Shown in pieces: positions 36,804-47,278 of a DNA stretch of 64,000 nucleotides. Where the stretch lies: the NCBI RefSeq assembly GCF_001884065.1, contig NZ_MACH01000138.1:62001-126000 (forward strand), in the 5' to 3' direction. Every line of letters begins with the position of its first letter. The stretch's first letter is position 1. Position numbers and translations under genes: made by a program. Origin of the DNA: Bacillus proteolyticus (GTDB lineage Bacteria; Bacillota; Bacilli; Bacillales; Bacillaceae_G). A model generated the notes under the pieces. That model ran no database searches. It worked only from the letters and a program-made list of their open reading frames with translations, and was not told where the DNA came from.

Positions 36804-38090
36804 ATGAAACAACCACTCGCACATCGAATGCGCCCTACAAATATTCAAGAAATTATCGGACAACAACATTTAGTTGGTGAAGGAAAGATTTTATGGCGAA
36901 TGGTCCAAGCGAATCATTTTCAATCTATGATTTTATACGGTCCTCCAGGCACAGGAAAAACATCGATTGCTAGTGCAATTGCAGGAAGTACCGGAACCCC
37001 GTTTCGCCTATTAAACGCTGTTACTCACAATAAAAAAGATATGGAAGTTGTCGTACAAGAAGCGAAGATGCATCGACACCTCGTTTTAATTTTAGATGAA
37101 GTTCACCGTCTAGATAAAGCAAAGCAAGACTTTTTATTACCTCATTTAGAAAGTGGACTTCTTACTTTAATTGGTGCAACGACAAGCAATCCGTTTCATG
37201 CGATAAACTCCGCTATTCGAAGCAGGTGTCAAATTTTCGAATTACACGCACTAACAGAAGATGATATTTTAATTGGGTTAAAAAGAGCTTTAGAAGATAA
37301 AGAAAAAGGACTTGGGGAATATACTGTAACGGTAACAGATGAAGCAATGCACCACTTTGCAAACGCCTCTGGTGGTGATATGCGTTCCGCTTATAACGCA
37401 CTTGAACTTGCTGTATTATCTAGCTTCACTACAGACGATCGAGCGGCTGAAATCACACTCGAGATTGCAGAAGAATGCCTACAAAAAAAAAGCTTCGTTC
37501 ACGACAAAGGCGGAGATGCTCATTATGACGTATTATCAGCATTTCAAAAATCAGTGCGCGGAAGTGATGTAAATGCAGCGCTCCATTATTTAGCACGCCT
37601 TATTGAAGCAGGTGATTTACAAAGTATTGGTAGACGCCTTCTTATTATGGCTTATGAAGATATTGGACTTGCTAGCCCACAAGCTGGACCGCGTACACTA
37701 GCCGCAATTGAATCGGCTGAACGAGTTGGATTCCCAGAGGCACGTATACCACTTGCAAATGCGGTTATCGAGCTTTGCCTATCACCAAAATCAAATTCAG
37801 CTTATAAAGCACTTGATGCCGCATTACACGATTTACGTAACGGTCAAACAGGTGATATTCCAAGTCATTTAAAAGATAGTCACTATAAAGGTGCCGAATC
37901 ACTCGGAAGAGGCATTGGATACTTATATCCACACGACCATCCAAATGGCTGGGTACAACAACAATACTTGCCTGATAAAATAAAAAACAAGCAATATTAT
38001 AAACCGAAAACGACAGGGAAATTTGAACAAGCACTTTCTACTGTTTATGAAAGATTACAAAGTTCGAATAAAACGAAAAATAAAGGGTAA
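36804..38090 (+). CDS. rarA: Replication-associated recombination protein RarA (MgsA, YrvN)
   Basis: 428-residue AAA+ ATPase. Walker A is YGPPGTGKTS and Walker B is LILDEVHRLD; the sensor segment is LIGATTSNPFHAINSAIRSRC and the C-terminal tetramerisation region includes YEDIGLASPQAGP. It acts at stalled replication forks and single-strand gaps. GGGAGAAGG precedes the ATG. The 3' end is followed closely by the RsfA-like gene. Confidence 0.95.
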   Translation: MKQPLAHRMRPTNIQEIIGQQHLVGEGKILWRMVQANHFQSMILYGPPGTGKTSIASAIAGSTGTPFRLLNAVTHNKKDMEVVVQEAKMHRHLVLILDEVHRLDKAKQDFLLPHLESGLLTLIGATTSNPFHAINSAIRSRCQIFELHALTEDDILIGLKRALEDKEKGLGEYTVTVTDEAMHHFANASGGDMRSAYNALELAVLSSFTTDDRAAEITLEIAEECLQKKSFVHDKGGDAHYDVLSAFQKSVRGSDVNAALHYLARLIEAGDLQSIGRRLLIMAYEDIGLASPQAGPRTLAAIESAERVGFPEARIPLANAVIELCLSPKSNSAYKALDAALHDLRNGQTGDIPSHLKDSHYKGAESLGRGIGYLYPHDHPNGWVQQQYLPDKIKNKQYYKPKTTGKFEQALSTVYERLQSSNKTKNKG

Positions 38091-38127
38091 CATAAACGAA
38101 AACGTCACCATTACGGAGGCTTCGCTT

Positions 38128-38769
38128 ATGAAAACACGTCAAGATGCATGGACAAGAGAAGACGATCTCCTTTTAGCAGAAACTGTTTTACGACATATTC
38201 GCAGCGGAAGTACACAAATAAAAGCGTTCGATGAAGTTGGCGATACATTAAACCGTACTTCTGCAGCTTGTGGATTTAGATGGAACGCTGAAGTCAGACC
38301 GAATTACGAAGATGCGGTGCAGATTGCAAAAAAACAACGTAAAGAATTAAAACGTTCTGAAGCTAAAATAGAAAAAGAGCAGTTTACACAAACTCGGCAG
38401 CTCGTAATCGACGCTGAGTTTTCAGAAGATATTACGCCAAGTAAACAGGAACTTACAATGCAAAATGTCATCTCATTTTTGCAAAACATGGAACATAGTA
38501 ACCCTTCAATCGCAAAGTTGCAAACTGAAAATGGTGTATTACAAGATCAGCTCACTTCCCTACAAAAAACGAATAATGAACTTGAAGCAAAATTAGCGGT
38601 ACTCACAAAAAAACAACAAGCAATCGAAGAAGATTACGCAATGCTTGTTAGAATTATGGACCGTGCTCGAAAACTTGTTTCAGTTGAAGAGCACGAGGAA
38701 CAGATTGCTCCAATCTTCAAGACTGATCAAAACGGAAACTTAGATATTATATATTCCGCAGAGAATTAA
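38128..38769 (+). CDS. RsfA-family prespore transcription factor
   Basis: 213 residues. An N-terminal Myb/SANT-like domain (DAWTREDDLLLAETVLRHIRSG, then AACGFRWNAEVRPNYEDAV) is followed by basic helices and a coiled coil (about 130-180). This is the RsfA/YlbO family; RsfA tunes sigma-F genes in the forespore. The ATG at 38128 has ACGGAGG at 8 bases and lies 37 bases after rarA. Bacillus genomes carry several paralogues, so the exact member is not assigned. Confidence 0.87.
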   Translation: MKTRQDAWTREDDLLLAETVLRHIRSGSTQIKAFDEVGDTLNRTSAACGFRWNAEVRPNYEDAVQIAKKQRKELKRSEAKIEKEQFTQTRQLVIDAEFSEDITPSKQELTMQNVISFLQNMEHSNPSIAKLQTENGVLQDQLTSLQKTNNELEAKLAVLTKKQQAIEEDYAMLVRIMDRARKLVSVEEHEEQIAPIFKTDQNGNLDIIYSAEN

Positions 38770-38815
38770 AAAACAGGGATGTCACTTTTTGACTAAGTGA
38801 CATCCCTGTTTTTTT
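38769..38815 (+). terminator. Terminator after the RsfA-like gene
   Basis: Very strong stem AACAGGGATGTCACTT/AAGTGACATCCCTGTT with a 7-base loop and T8. Confidence 0.95.
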
Positions 38816-38929
38816 TGATTCACAATTCAACAGTAAATGAAATTATATTAACGGTTTTTCGAATATATCTATCACAACTTAAAATATATCAACGATTCGA
38901 CAAGGAATATCGATTTAACGACAAAGATT

Positions 38930-38982
38930 GACAATAACATTTAAGTAAAAAATTGGATATTTTTCACTTAAATGTTATTGTC
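38930..38982. repeat. 17-bp perfect inverted repeat upstream of a small membrane gene
   Basis: GACAATAACATTTAAGT and its exact complement enclose a 19-base A/T-rich centre that can pair 5 further bases. A TTGACA begins at 38929, so the left arm overlaps a possible -35 box. The repeat ends 21 bases before the small ORF. It may be an operator or a leader hairpin. Confidence 0.7.
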
Positions 38983-39003
38983 TATATATACACTTGAAGG
39001 GAG

Positions 39004-39186
39004 ATGGTTGCTATTTCATTAATAGTATTCAAAATAACACTCGGTGTTCTAGTCCTAGCGTTAGGTCTTTTTACAATTCATAGTTTAAAAAAGACCTCCG
39101 CCTACAAATCAGACAAATACGATTATTATTTATTAGGATTACTTACATTTGAATTATTAGTATTGCAAATATCAACAATTCTTTAA
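39004..39186 (+). CDS. Small membrane protein, unknown function
   Basis: 60 residues with two hydrophobic segments (about 3-26 and 41-59) joined by KKTSAYKSDKYDYY. AAGGGAG abuts the ATG with almost no spacing, so the start is uncertain; an ATT three codons on would be better spaced. A terminator follows. I recognise no family. Confidence 0.5.
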   Translation: MVAISLIVFKITLGVLVLALGLFTIHSLKKTSAYKSDKYDYYLLGLLTFELLVLQISTIL

Positions 39187-39189
39187 AAC

Positions 39190-39228
39190 ATAAAAAAGCA
39201 TATATCCGAAATGAATATATGCTTTCCT
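39190..39228. terminator. Bidirectional terminator
   Basis: AAGCATATAT/ATATATGCTT stem with A6 on the left and TTCCTTTT on the right, between the small membrane gene and tcdA. Confidence 0.8.
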
Positions 39229-39229
39229 T

Positions 39230-39997
39230 TTATTCTTGCCCTACACGCTTCACTTCTACGTTTTTAATACGCTCACGTACAACGTGACTTGCCATAATTA
39301 AGCCTGCCACAGATGGTACGAACGCATTTGAAGAAGGTGGTAATTTCGCTTTACGAATTTTTGCATTTTCGTCTGGTACGATTTCTTTACGTACTTCTTC
39401 ACGAATTACGATTGGATTTTCGTCAGAAAAGACAACTTTTACACCTTTTTTAATACCCTCTTTACGAAGCTTCGTACGAATTACTTTCGCAATTGGGTCT
39501 GTATGTGTTTTAGAGATGTCCGCAATACGGAAACGAGTTGGGTCCATTTTATTTGCAGCACCCATACATGAGATAATTTTAATTTTACGACGTAAACATT
39601 GTTTAATTAAATGAATTTTAAACGTAATCGTATCAGATGCATCCACTACGAAATCCAAGCCGTGTTTGAAGAACTCTTCATATGTTTCATCTGTATAAAA
39701 CATCTCTAATCCAATTACTTCACACTCTGGATTGATGTCTGCAATACGCTCTTTCATTAATTCTACTTTTGAACGCCCTACAGTAGATACTAAAGCGTGA
39801 ATTTGACGGTTTACGTTTGTAATATCTACAACATCTTTATCAACTAATACAAGACGTCCTACGCCAGAACGTGCTAACGCTTCTGCCGAAAATGACCCTA
39901 CGCCGCCAATTCCTAAAATACCGACTGTACTATTTTTTAATATTTCAAGGCCTTCTTTTCCAAAGGCTAATTCATTACGTGAAAATTGATGTAACAT
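39230..39997 (-). CDS. tcdA: tRNA threonylcarbamoyladenosine dehydratase TcdA (YrvM)
   Basis: 255-residue ThiF/E1-like protein. The ATP-binding motif is GILGIGGVGSFSAEAL, with DKDVVDITNVNRQ and SCMGAANKMDPTR further on. It cyclises t6A37 to ct6A in tRNAs reading ANN codons. It stands alone on the minus strand downstream of aspS, with its own ribosome-binding site AGGAGTG. Confidence 0.93.
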   Translation of the reverse strand: MLHQFSRNELAFGKEGLEILKNSTVGILGIGGVGSFSAEALARSGVGRLVLVDKDVVDITNVNRQIHALVSTVGRSKVELMKERIADINPECEVIGLEMFYTDETYEEFFKHGLDFVVDASDTITFKIHLIKQCLRRKIKIISCMGAANKMDPTRFRIADISKTHTDPIAKVIRTKLRKEGIKKGVKVVFSDENPIVIREEVRKEIVPDENAKIRKAKLPPSSNAFVPSVAGLIMASHVVRERIKNVEVKRVGQE

Positions 39998-40154
39998 TCA
40001 GCTCTACACTCCTATTACAAAAATGGTCTACCATGTATTCTAGCGTTTTTCCGACTATTTGTATAGAAAAAGTTATAGAATTCCTAAAAATACATATTTC
40101 AAGAAGGAAAACATAGTGTAAACTGTGCTTTCACTTCTTCTCTCAATCATCCAT

Positions 40155-40200
40155 TAAAAAAGTCTAGATGGTATTAGTATAACCATCTAGACCCTATTTT
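40155..40200 (-). terminator. Terminator after aspS
   Basis: 13-bp stem GTCTAGATGGTT/ACCATCTAGAC with T6 on the minus strand. Confidence 0.9.
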
Positions 40201-40208
40201 TACTTCTC

Positions 40209-41984
40209 TTACTTCTCTTCTTTCACGTTCAACTTCAAGTTCAGTTCTTCAAGCTGTGCTTCTGCAACTGGGCTTGGAGCTTCTGTTAATAAGCAGCTTG
40301 CGCTTGCTGTTTTCGGGAATGCAATTGTATCACGAAGGTTCGTACGACCTGCAAGTAACATAACAAGACGGTCTAAACCTAATGCAATTCCGCCGTGTGG
40401 TGGTGTACCGTATTCGAATGCTTCTAATAAGAATCCGAATTGCTCTTGTGCTTCTTCTTGTGAGAATCCAAGTGCTTTGAACATTTTTTCTTGTACGTCA
40501 CGCTCGTAAATACGAAGTGATCCACCACCAAGTTCATAACCGTTTAATACAAGGTCATATGCTTGTGCGCGTGCTTTTTCTGGTGCTGTTTCTAATAGCT
40601 CAACATCTTCACGGAATGGCATTGTGAATGGGTGGTGAGCTGCGAAGTAACGATCTGCATCTTCATCGTACTCAAGAAGTGGCCAATCCGTTACCCATAG
40701 GAAGTTAAATTTACTTTCGTCAATTAACTCAAGCTCTTTACCTAAGCGTAAACGAAGTGCACCTAAGCTATCTGCCACAACGCTCTTCTTATCTGCTACG
40801 AATAGTAATAAGTCGCCAGCATTAGCTTCTAATGTACTCATTAACACGTTTGCATCTTCTTCACCGAAGAACTTTGCAATCGGTCCTTTTAGGCCGTCTT
40901 CTTCAACTTTCAGCCAAGCTAGACCTTTTGCACCATATACTTTTACAAATTCAGTTAATGCATCGATGTCTTTACGAGAGTATTTGCTCGCAGCACCTTT
41001 TGCATTAATTGCTTTTACTTGTCCGCCGTTTTCTACAGCACTTGTAAATACTTTGAAACCACAACCTGCTGCAAATTCAGATAGGTCTGTTAGTTCCATT
41101 TCAAAGCGTGTATCTGGCTTATCAGAACCATAGCGAGCCATTGCATCAGCATATTTCATACGAGGGAATGGTGCACTAACTTCTACACCTTTCGCATCTT
41201 TCATGACTTTCGTCATCATACGCTCCATCATTTCTAAAATTTCATCTTGTGTTAAGAATGATGCCTCGATATCGATTTGTGTAAATTCTGGTTGACGATC
41301 CGCACGTAAATCTTCGTCACGGAAACAACGTGCTACTTGATAGTAACGCTCAAATCCGCCGACCATAAGAAGCTGTTTAAATAACTGCGGAGACTGCGGT
41401 AATGCATAGAATTCACCATCATGCACACGACTTGGTACTAAATAGTCACGAGCTCCTTCTGGTGTGCTCTTCGTTAAAATTGGTGTTTCAACTTCTAAGA
41501 ATTCTTCTGTATCTAAGAAGTTACGAATTGTTTTTGTTACGTCGTGACGCATTTTAAATGTGTTGAACATTACAGGACGACGTAAGTCTAAGTAACGATA
41601 TTTTAAACGCACATCTTCTGATGCATCCGTGTCATCAGAAATAATAATTGGCGTTGTTTTCGCTGCATTTAATACGTTTACTTTCGTTGCTTGTACTTCA
41701 ATACGACCAGTTGCCATATTGTCATTAATTGCACCTTCGCCACGTTCAACAACTGTACCTTCTACGTGTAATACGTATTCGCTACGAATTGTTTCTGCTA
41801 CTTCTAGCGCTTCTTTTGATGTTTCTGGGTTAAATACAACTTGTACGATACCTGTACGGTCACGTAAGTCGATAAAGATTAATCCACCTAAGTCACGACG
41901 TTTTTGTACCCAACCTTTTAATTGAACTGTTTGTCCAACAGCTTCTACCGTTACTTTTCCACATGCATGTGTTCTTTCAGCCAC
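40209..41984 (-). CDS. aspS: Aspartyl-tRNA synthetase
   Basis: 591 residues, the bacterial type with the extra GAD insertion domain (about 290-420). The N-terminal OB-fold anticodon domain includes [24 protein letters not shown]; class II motif 2 is [19 protein letters not shown] and motif 3 is [16 protein letters not shown] start after GGGGGAA. It lies 12 bases after hisS, so it falls under the hisS T-box. Confidence 0.98.
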   Translation of the reverse strand: MAERTHACGKVTVEAVGQTVQLKGWVQKRRDLGGLIFIDLRDRTGIVQVVFNPETSKEALEVAETIRSEYVLHVEGTVVERGEGAINDNMATGRIEVQATKVNVLNAAKTTPIIISDDTDASEDVRLKYRYLDLRRPVMFNTFKMRHDVTKTIRNFLDTEEFLEVETPILTKSTPEGARDYLVPSRVHDGEFYALPQSPQLFKQLLMVGGFERYYQVARCFRDEDLRADRQPEFTQIDIEASFLTQDEILEMMERMMTKVMKDAKGVEVSAPFPRMKYADAMARYGSDKPDTRFEMELTDLSEFAAGCGFKVFTSAVENGGQVKAINAKGAASKYSRKDIDALTEFVKVYGAKGLAWLKVEEDGLKGPIAKFFGEEDANVLMSTLEANAGDLLLFVADKKSVVADSLGALRLRLGKELELIDESKFNFLWVTDWPLLEYDEDADRYFAAHHPFTMPFREDVELLETAPEKARAQAYDLVLNGYELGGGSLRIYERDVQEKMFKALGFSQEEAQEQFGFLLEAFEYGTPPHGGIALGLDRLVMLLAGRTNLRDTIAFPKTASASCLLTEAPSPVAEAQLEELNLKLNVKEEK

Positions 41985-41996
41985 TGTAAGTTCCCC

Positions 41997-43268
41997 CTAT
42001 ATTAATTTCTCTGCTACGTATGAAGCGAATACATCTAACGCTACTTCTTCTTGTCCGCCTGTCGCCATATCTTTCAAGTTAATGATGCCTTTATCTAGCT
42101 CATCTTCCCCTAATACAGCTACGTATTTCGCATTTAAACGATCCGCTGATTTAAATTGTGCTTTCATTTTGCGATCTAAATAATCTTTTTCAACTGACAA
42201 TCCAGCTTTACGAAGATCAAACGCAACTTTCGCAGCGTGGTCTTTCGCTTTTTCACCAAGTGCTACAACGTAACAATCAATACTATGTTCAATTGGTAAT
42301 TCAATGTTTTCAGCTTTCAGCGCCATAATTAAACGTTCAATACTCATCGCAAAACCGATACCTGGCATTTCTGGTCCACCGATTTCTTGTACAAGTCCGT
42401 TATAACGACCACCACCGCTTAATGTAGTGATAGCACCGAAACCTTCTGCCTCACTCATAATTTCAAAAACAGTGTGTTGATAGTAGTCTAAACCACGTAC
42501 TAAGTTCGGATCTTTTTCAAATGGAACATCCATCATCGTTAATAGTTCTTGAACTTTGTCGTAGTATACTGCTGAATCTTCGTTTAAGTATTCTGTAATA
42601 GATGGTGCTGTTCCCATTAATTCATGGTTACGGTCCTTCTTACAGTCTAAAATACGAAGAGGGTTCTTTTCTAAGCGAGATTGACAGTCAGAACAGAACT
42701 CACCGATACGTGGCTCAAAATGAGCAATTAACGCATCGCGGTGCGCTTGACGGCTTGCTGCATCACCTAAGCTGTTTAATACAACTTTAATATTTTTTAA
42801 GCCCATGCCGCGGTAAAACTCTACAGCAAGTGCAATTACTTCTGCATCAATTGCAGGGTCATTACTACCAATTGCTTCAATACCGAATTGTACGAATTGA
42901 CGATAGCGACCTGCTTGTGGTCTTTCGTAACGGAACATTTGACCGATATAGTATAATTTCGTTGGTTGTGTTGCATCACCGAACATTTTATTTTCAACGT
43001 AAGAACGTACAACAGGTGCAGTACCTTCTGGACGTAATGTTAAACTGCGCTCTCCACGATCTTGGAATGAGTACATTTCTTTTTGTACGATATCTGTCGT
43101 ATCACCAACACCGCGTAAAAATAGCTCAGTGTGTTCAAAAATTGGTGTGCGAATTTCTTTATAATTGTAACGACGGCAAATTTCGCGTGCTTGCCCTTCG
43201 ATATATTGCCATAACTCTACACTACCTGGAAGAATATCTTGCGTTCCGCGTGGGATTTGAATAGACAT
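41997..43268 (-). CDS. hisS: Histidyl-tRNA synthetase
   Basis: 423-residue class II synthetase. Motif 2 is [18 protein letters not shown], the histidine-specific motif is [14 protein letters not shown], and [11 protein letters not shown] is motif 3. The C-terminal anticodon domain starts near residue 325. GAGGAGG precedes the ATG. It is the first gene of hisS-aspS and is preceded by a T-box. Confidence 0.98.
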   Translation of the reverse strand: MSIQIPRGTQDILPGSVELWQYIEGQAREICRRYNYKEIRTPIFEHTELFLRGVGDTTDIVQKEMYSFQDRGERSLTLRPEGTAPVVRSYVENKMFGDATQPTKLYYIGQMFRYERPQAGRYRQFVQFGIEAIGSNDPAIDAEVIALAVEFYRGMGLKNIKVVLNSLGDAASRQAHRDALIAHFEPRIGEFCSDCQSRLEKNPLRILDCKKDRNHELMGTAPSITEYLNEDSAVYYDKVQELLTMMDVPFEKDPNLVRGLDYYQHTVFEIMSEAEGFGAITTLSGGGRYNGLVQEIGGPEMPGIGFAMSIERLIMALKAENIELPIEHSIDCYVVALGEKAKDHAAKVAFDLRKAGLSVEKDYLDRKMKAQFKSADRLNAKYVAVLGEDELDKGIINLKDMATGGQEEVALDVFASYVAEKLI

Positions 43269-43304
43269 ATTCAGTTCCTCCTCAAATTGTTTTAATCTTA
43301 ATAA

Positions 43305-43582
43305 AAATAAAAAAACTCCCGCCTCTACTGTTTAAACAGTAGGGACGAGAGTATTATACCCGTGGTGCCACCCTAATTGAAGCACGTATGCTTCCACTTT
43401 TTTAATAACGCTTAAATGTGCGTTCATCTCTACTAAGCGTATAAGCCTTTCAAGTTGAAACCTACAGAGTGTCATTCAATCAGTCATCATGTAGAAATGT
43501 TTTCAGCCTAGGACATTTCTTCTCTTTCCATGTGTGTCTCATTTACTCTTCTCTATCAACGGTTATATTCATATGTAAATAT
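43305..43582 (-). promoter_or_regulatory. T-box riboswitch of hisS-aspS
   Basis: The T-box core AGGGTGGCACCACGGG (rc around 43357-43373) precedes the terminator ACTCTCGTCCCTACTG/CAGTAGAGGCGGGAGT with T7. In the specifier region GAATGACAC (rc 43469-43477) contains GAC (Asp) at the same offset as GCT in the alaS leader, and CAC (His) two bases on. The leader accounts for the otherwise gene-free 43269-43622. Confidence 0.92.
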
Positions 43583-43588
43583 AAAATT

Positions 43589-43617
43589 ACTATACGTTTG
43601 TTGAGTAGGATTGTCAA
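43589..43617 (-). promoter_or_regulatory. Sigma-A promoter of hisS-aspS
   Basis: TTGACA, exactly 17 bases, TATAGT on the minus strand, immediately before the T-box leader. It abuts the stop codon of the upstream small HTH gene. Confidence 0.8.
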
Positions 43618-43622
43618 GTGCT

Positions 43623-43799
43623 CTAAGAACGTTCAATCTGCTTCTTTAGACGCTTTACATCTTGAAGAGAAATTCCGAACTCAGAAGCAAGCTCCATGGA
43701 TGTATTGTTTTGTTCTTTTGAAATAAAATCATGAAAACTCACGTTAAACAGTTGATTTGCACCATTTGTAACAGAATGCCCTTTTTCATTCATACGCAT
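43623..43799 (-). CDS. Small helix-turn-helix-like protein
   Basis: 58 residues ending in a probable helix-turn-helix, NTSMELASEFGISLQDVKRLKKQIERS, reminiscent of sigma-factor or YlxM-like recognition helices. The ATG at 43799 follows GAGGG at 8 bases; longer in-frame starts lack a ribosome-binding site. It lies just upstream of the hisS promoter. No function can be named; a DNA-binding role is inferred. Confidence 0.65.
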   Translation of the reverse strand: MRMNEKGHSVTNGANQLFNVSFHDFISKEQNNTSMELASEFGISLQDVKRLKKQIERS

Positions 43800-43881
43800 A
43801 CGTATATCCCTCACATTCAATATGGATGTTTTACTTGTTATTGTTCCATATTGATGAGATAGTTATACATAGCCGAAACAG

Positions 43882-44214
43882 CTATTGATTCCAAATAAAC
43901 ATAAGAATGCGATTAACAATAATAACAGTAGCCAATCCACTCGCAAGTAAAGGGTGCTTTAAATGATATAACGCTGCAACCCCTACTCCAAAAACGCTAA
44001 TTTCTAACAATACATGCAATATACCACGCACTTCCCACTCTGCGTGTGGAGCTCCAAATAACCCCCATATGACCGCAACAACAATCGGAAGAATAATAGC
44101 CAGTATAATTTTCACAACAGGTATTTCTCCTATTCGAAACCCCCAGTACCCAACAATCCCAAGAACACATAACTCTAGCATAAAACGCAAAGCTATATTG
44201 AATTCTTGAAGCAT
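43882..44214 (-). CDS. YrdB-like membrane protein (DUF2568)
   Basis: 110 residues with four predicted membrane helices and the DUF2568 pattern (NIALRFMLELCVLGIVGYWGF, then GLFGAPHAEWEVRG). I chose the ATG at 44214 after GAAGGTG rather than the longer frame to 44253. Function unknown. A bcr1-like repeat lies just upstream. Confidence 0.8.
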   Translation of the reverse strand: MLQEFNIALRFMLELCVLGIVGYWGFRIGEIPVVKIILAIILPIVVAVIWGLFGAPHAEWEVRGILHVLLEISVFGVGVAALYHLKHPLLASGLATVIIVNRILMFIWNQ

Positions 44215-44264
44215 GCTACACCTTCTTTTTCTTTTATTCCCCTTCACAATCATCCTATGTTAAA

Positions 44265-44356
44265 GTGAAATTTTAATCAATGGGGGTTTTGTCCATCTCC
44301 CACTGATTATTAGCCTTCACCAATCGGACCTTTACGGGCAGCCCACAAATAGCAGG
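44265..44356 (-). repeat. bcr1-like repeat, internally deleted copy
   Basis: It matches the reverse complement of the element at 51211-51357 along both ends. Shared blocks are GGGGGTTTTGT, ATTATTAGCC, AATCGGAC, TTTACGGGCAG and CCCACAAATAGC. About 55 central bases between the two GGGCAG/CTGCCC arms are missing. ATAAA follows on one side and TTAAA on the other, near the TTTAT duplication described for bcr1. Confidence 0.72.
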
Positions 44357-44385
44357 ATAAATGAACAAAACATACAATAATGTAT

Positions 44386-44419
44386 AAAAAAGAGAGGGTC
44401 ATATAACCCTCTCTTTTTT
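44386..44419. terminator. Terminator after dtd
   Basis: AAAAAAGAGAGGGT/ACCCTCTCTTTTTT perfect stem, 8 bases past dtd. Confidence 0.93.
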
Positions 44420-44426
44420 AACAATG

Positions 44427-44867
44427 CTATTTACTTTCCACAATTAAGGTCACCGGACCATCATTGATTAAAGAAACGTCCATCATTGCTCCGAACTTCC
44501 CTGTTTCTACATGTAATCCTTGTTTACGAACCTCTTCGTTAAAGAAATCATATAAACGCTCTGCATAGTCAGGTTTCGCAGCATCCATAAAGTTTGGACG
44601 TCTTCCTTTACGGCAATCTCCGTATAATGTAAATTGCGAAATAGATAGAACTTGTCCTTCTACATCAAGTACAGAGTGGTTCATCTTTCCGCTCTCATCT
44701 TCAAAAATGCGTAGGTTTGCAATTTTTTCTGCAATATAAGTTGCATCTTTTTCTGTATCTTCATGCGTAATGCCCACTAGTAATGTTAAGCCGAATGGAA
44801 TTTGTCCTACAATCTCACCATCTACTGTGACAGACGCTTCCTTTGATCGTTGTAAAACAACTCTCAT
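44427..44867 (-). CDS. dtd: D-aminoacyl-tRNA deacylase
   Basis: 146-residue Dtd. The conserved [17 protein letters not shown] motif and the C-terminal [12 protein letters not shown] (Gly-cisPro-type motif GP) are present. It removes D-amino acids and mischarged glycine from tRNA. It lies 17 bases after relA, the usual Firmicute arrangement. Confidence 0.96.
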   Translation of the reverse strand: MRVVLQRSKEASVTVDGEIVGQIPFGLTLLVGITHEDTEKDATYIAEKIANLRIFEDESGKMNHSVLDVEGQVLSISQFTLYGDCRKGRRPNFMDAAKPDYAERLYDFFNEEVRKQGLHVETGKFGAMMDVSLINDGPVTLIVESK

Positions 44868-44884
44868 CTTTTCTACACTCCCTA

Positions 44885-47068
44885 TTAATGCATCATGCGT
44901 CGTACTGCATAAATTTCTGGAACACGTTTAATGCGCTCTACTACTTTTTTCAAGTGCTGTAAGTTTCGAATAGAAATCGACATGTTAATCGTTGCCATCT
45001 TATTACGATCACTTCTACCAGAAACAGCTGAGATATACGTTTTCGTTTCTGTAACAGCTTGCAATACTTCATTCAATAAACCACGGCGATCATAGCCTGA
45101 AATTTCAATATCAACATTGTATTCAATTTCTTTTTCAGGGCTACCTTCCCACTCTACTTCTAGTAAACGCTCTACAGCTTCTTCTGTATGCACATTGACA
45201 CAATCACGACGATGAATCGATACACCTCGGCCTTTCGTAATATACCCAACGATATCATCACCCGGAACTGGGTTACAGCATTTTGATAAACGAATTAGTA
45301 AATTATCAGCACCGCTTACCTTTACACCAGAATCCCATTTTCGAATTTTCATCGGTTTACGAACTTCTTTAACTTCAACGATGTCTTCTTCTTCACGTTG
45401 TTTACGGAACTTGTCCGTTAGTCGCGTAACAATTTGCGCCGCTGTAATTCCGTTATATCCAACTGCTGCAAACATATCTTCTTCATTTGCAAAGTTAAAC
45501 TTCTCAGCAACACGTTTTAAATTGTCAGGAGCTAACACTTCTTTCATCTCATACTCTAGACCACGTACTTCTTTTTCAACAAGTTCACGGCCTTTTTCAA
45601 TATTTTCGTCTCTACGCTGTTTCTTAAAGAATTGACGTATTTTATTTTTCGCATGAGATGTTTGAGCAAGTTTCACCCAATCTTGGCTTGGGCCATACGA
45701 ATGTTTCGATGTTAAAATTTCAATGATGTCACCCGTTTTTAATTTATAATCAAGGGTTACCATTTTTCCATTTACTTTTGCACCAATTGTCTTGTTTCCA
45801 ATTTCCGAATGGACACGATACGAAAAATCAATTGGAACAGAGCCAAGTGGTAATTCCATTACATCGCCTTTTGGTGTAAAGACGAATACCATGTCAGAGA
45901 ATAAATCAATTTTTAATGACTCCATAAATTCTTCTGCATTAGAAGCTTCATTTTGCCATTCTAATATTTGACGGAACCAAGTTAGTTTCTTCTCTAATGT
46001 ACCTGTTGTTTCTGCTGTTTTTCCTTCTTTATACGCCCAGTGTGCCGCGATTCCGAATTCTGCAATCTCATGCATTTCTTTCGTACGAATTTGTACTTCT
46101 AGCGGATCACCTTTTGGTCCAATTACAGTCGTATGAAGAGATTGATATAAATTTGCTTTCGGCATTGCAATATAATCTTTAAAACGACCTGGCATTGGTT
46201 TCCAGCATGTATGAATAATTCCAAGCACCGCATAGCAATCTTTAATACTATTCACAACGACACGTACAGCTAGTAAATCGTAAATTTCATTGAATTGTTT
46301 ATTTTGCAATGCCATTTTACGATAAATACTGTAAATATGTTTTGGTCTTCCAGAAATCTCAGGTTGAATTGAAACCTCTTTTAATTTCTCGCGAATGCCA
46401 GTCATTACTTCATCTAAATATTCTTCACGCTCTGCACGTTTACGCTTCATTAAATTTACAATACGATAATATTGTTGCGGATTTAAATAGCGAAGTGACG
46501 TATCCTCTAACTCCCATTTAATAGTACTAATTCCGAGTCTATGTGCTAAAGGTGCAAAGATTTCTAACGTTTCATTCGCAATGCGACGCTGCTTCTCTTG
46601 AGGCAAATGTTTCAATGTACGCATGTTATGAAGACGATCAGCTAGTTTAATTAAAATAACTCGAATATCTTGAGCCATTGCGATAAACATTTTGCGATGG
46701 TTTTCTGCTTGTTGCTGCTCATGAGATTTATATTTAATCTTTCCGAGCTTTGTAACACCATCGACAAGCATAGCGATTTCTTTATTAAATTCTCGTTCAA
46801 TATCTTCTAATGTAATCTCTGTATCTTCCACTACATCATGCAAGAAACCTGCCGATACTGTAGCTGGATCCATGTGTAAATCAACTAAAATACCTGCAAC
46901 TTGAATTGGGTGAATAATATATGGTTCACCCGATTTTCTATATTGCTCGCTATGTGCATCGCGTGCATATTCATAAGCACGTGCCACTAGCTCAATATCT
47001 TCATCCGCTAAATATTGACTTGCTTTCTCGAGTACCTGTTCAGCTGTTAGTACTTGCTCATTTGCCAT
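44885..47068 (-). CDS. relA: Bifunctional (p)ppGpp synthetase/hydrolase Rel
   Basis: 727 residues. Order: HD hydrolase ([31 protein letters not shown]), synthetase domain ([24 protein letters not shown]), TGS domain ([20 protein letters not shown]), conserved-cysteine domain ([30 protein letters not shown]) and C-terminal ACT. The intact HD motif means it both makes and degrades the alarmone. It runs from AAAGGTG and leads into dtd. Confidence 0.98.
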   Translation of the reverse strand: MANEQVLTAEQVLEKASQYLADEDIELVARAYEYARDAHSEQYRKSGEPYIIHPIQVAGILVDLHMDPATVSAGFLHDVVEDTEITLEDIEREFNKEIAMLVDGVTKLGKIKYKSHEQQQAENHRKMFIAMAQDIRVILIKLADRLHNMRTLKHLPQEKQRRIANETLEIFAPLAHRLGISTIKWELEDTSLRYLNPQQYYRIVNLMKRKRAEREEYLDEVMTGIREKLKEVSIQPEISGRPKHIYSIYRKMALQNKQFNEIYDLLAVRVVVNSIKDCYAVLGIIHTCWKPMPGRFKDYIAMPKANLYQSLHTTVIGPKGDPLEVQIRTKEMHEIAEFGIAAHWAYKEGKTAETTGTLEKKLTWFRQILEWQNEASNAEEFMESLKIDLFSDMVFVFTPKGDVMELPLGSVPIDFSYRVHSEIGNKTIGAKVNGKMVTLDYKLKTGDIIEILTSKHSYGPSQDWVKLAQTSHAKNKIRQFFKKQRRDENIEKGRELVEKEVRGLEYEMKEVLAPDNLKRVAEKFNFANEEDMFAAVGYNGITAAQIVTRLTDKFRKQREEEDIVEVKEVRKPMKIRKWDSGVKVSGADNLLIRLSKCCNPVPGDDIVGYITKGRGVSIHRRDCVNVHTEEAVERLLEVEWEGSPEKEIEYNVDIEISGYDRRGLLNEVLQAVTETKTYISAVSGRSDRNKMATINMSISIRNLQHLKKVVERIKRVPEIYAVRRMMH

Positions 47069-47208
47069 CGAATCACCTTTTATTGAAAATTGACTTTGTA
47101 TTTATTAAATAGAATAAATTATATTCTATCATTATAACCCAATGATTGTGAATTGTGAAAAGGAAAAGATTTTACTGACATTTCACCTTATTTTTTTGTT
47201 CAATTATA

Positions 47209-47252
47209 CAAAAGTACCCGCTCCTCTCCAAGAGATTCACGGGTACTTTTTA
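47209..47252 (-). terminator. Terminator between apt and relA
   Basis: AAAAAGTACCCG/CGGGTACTTTT stem with an inner imperfect CTCTTGGAGAG loop. Confidence 0.82.
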
Positions 47253-47278
47253 TCACCGTAGTTTTACCTATATAGTGA

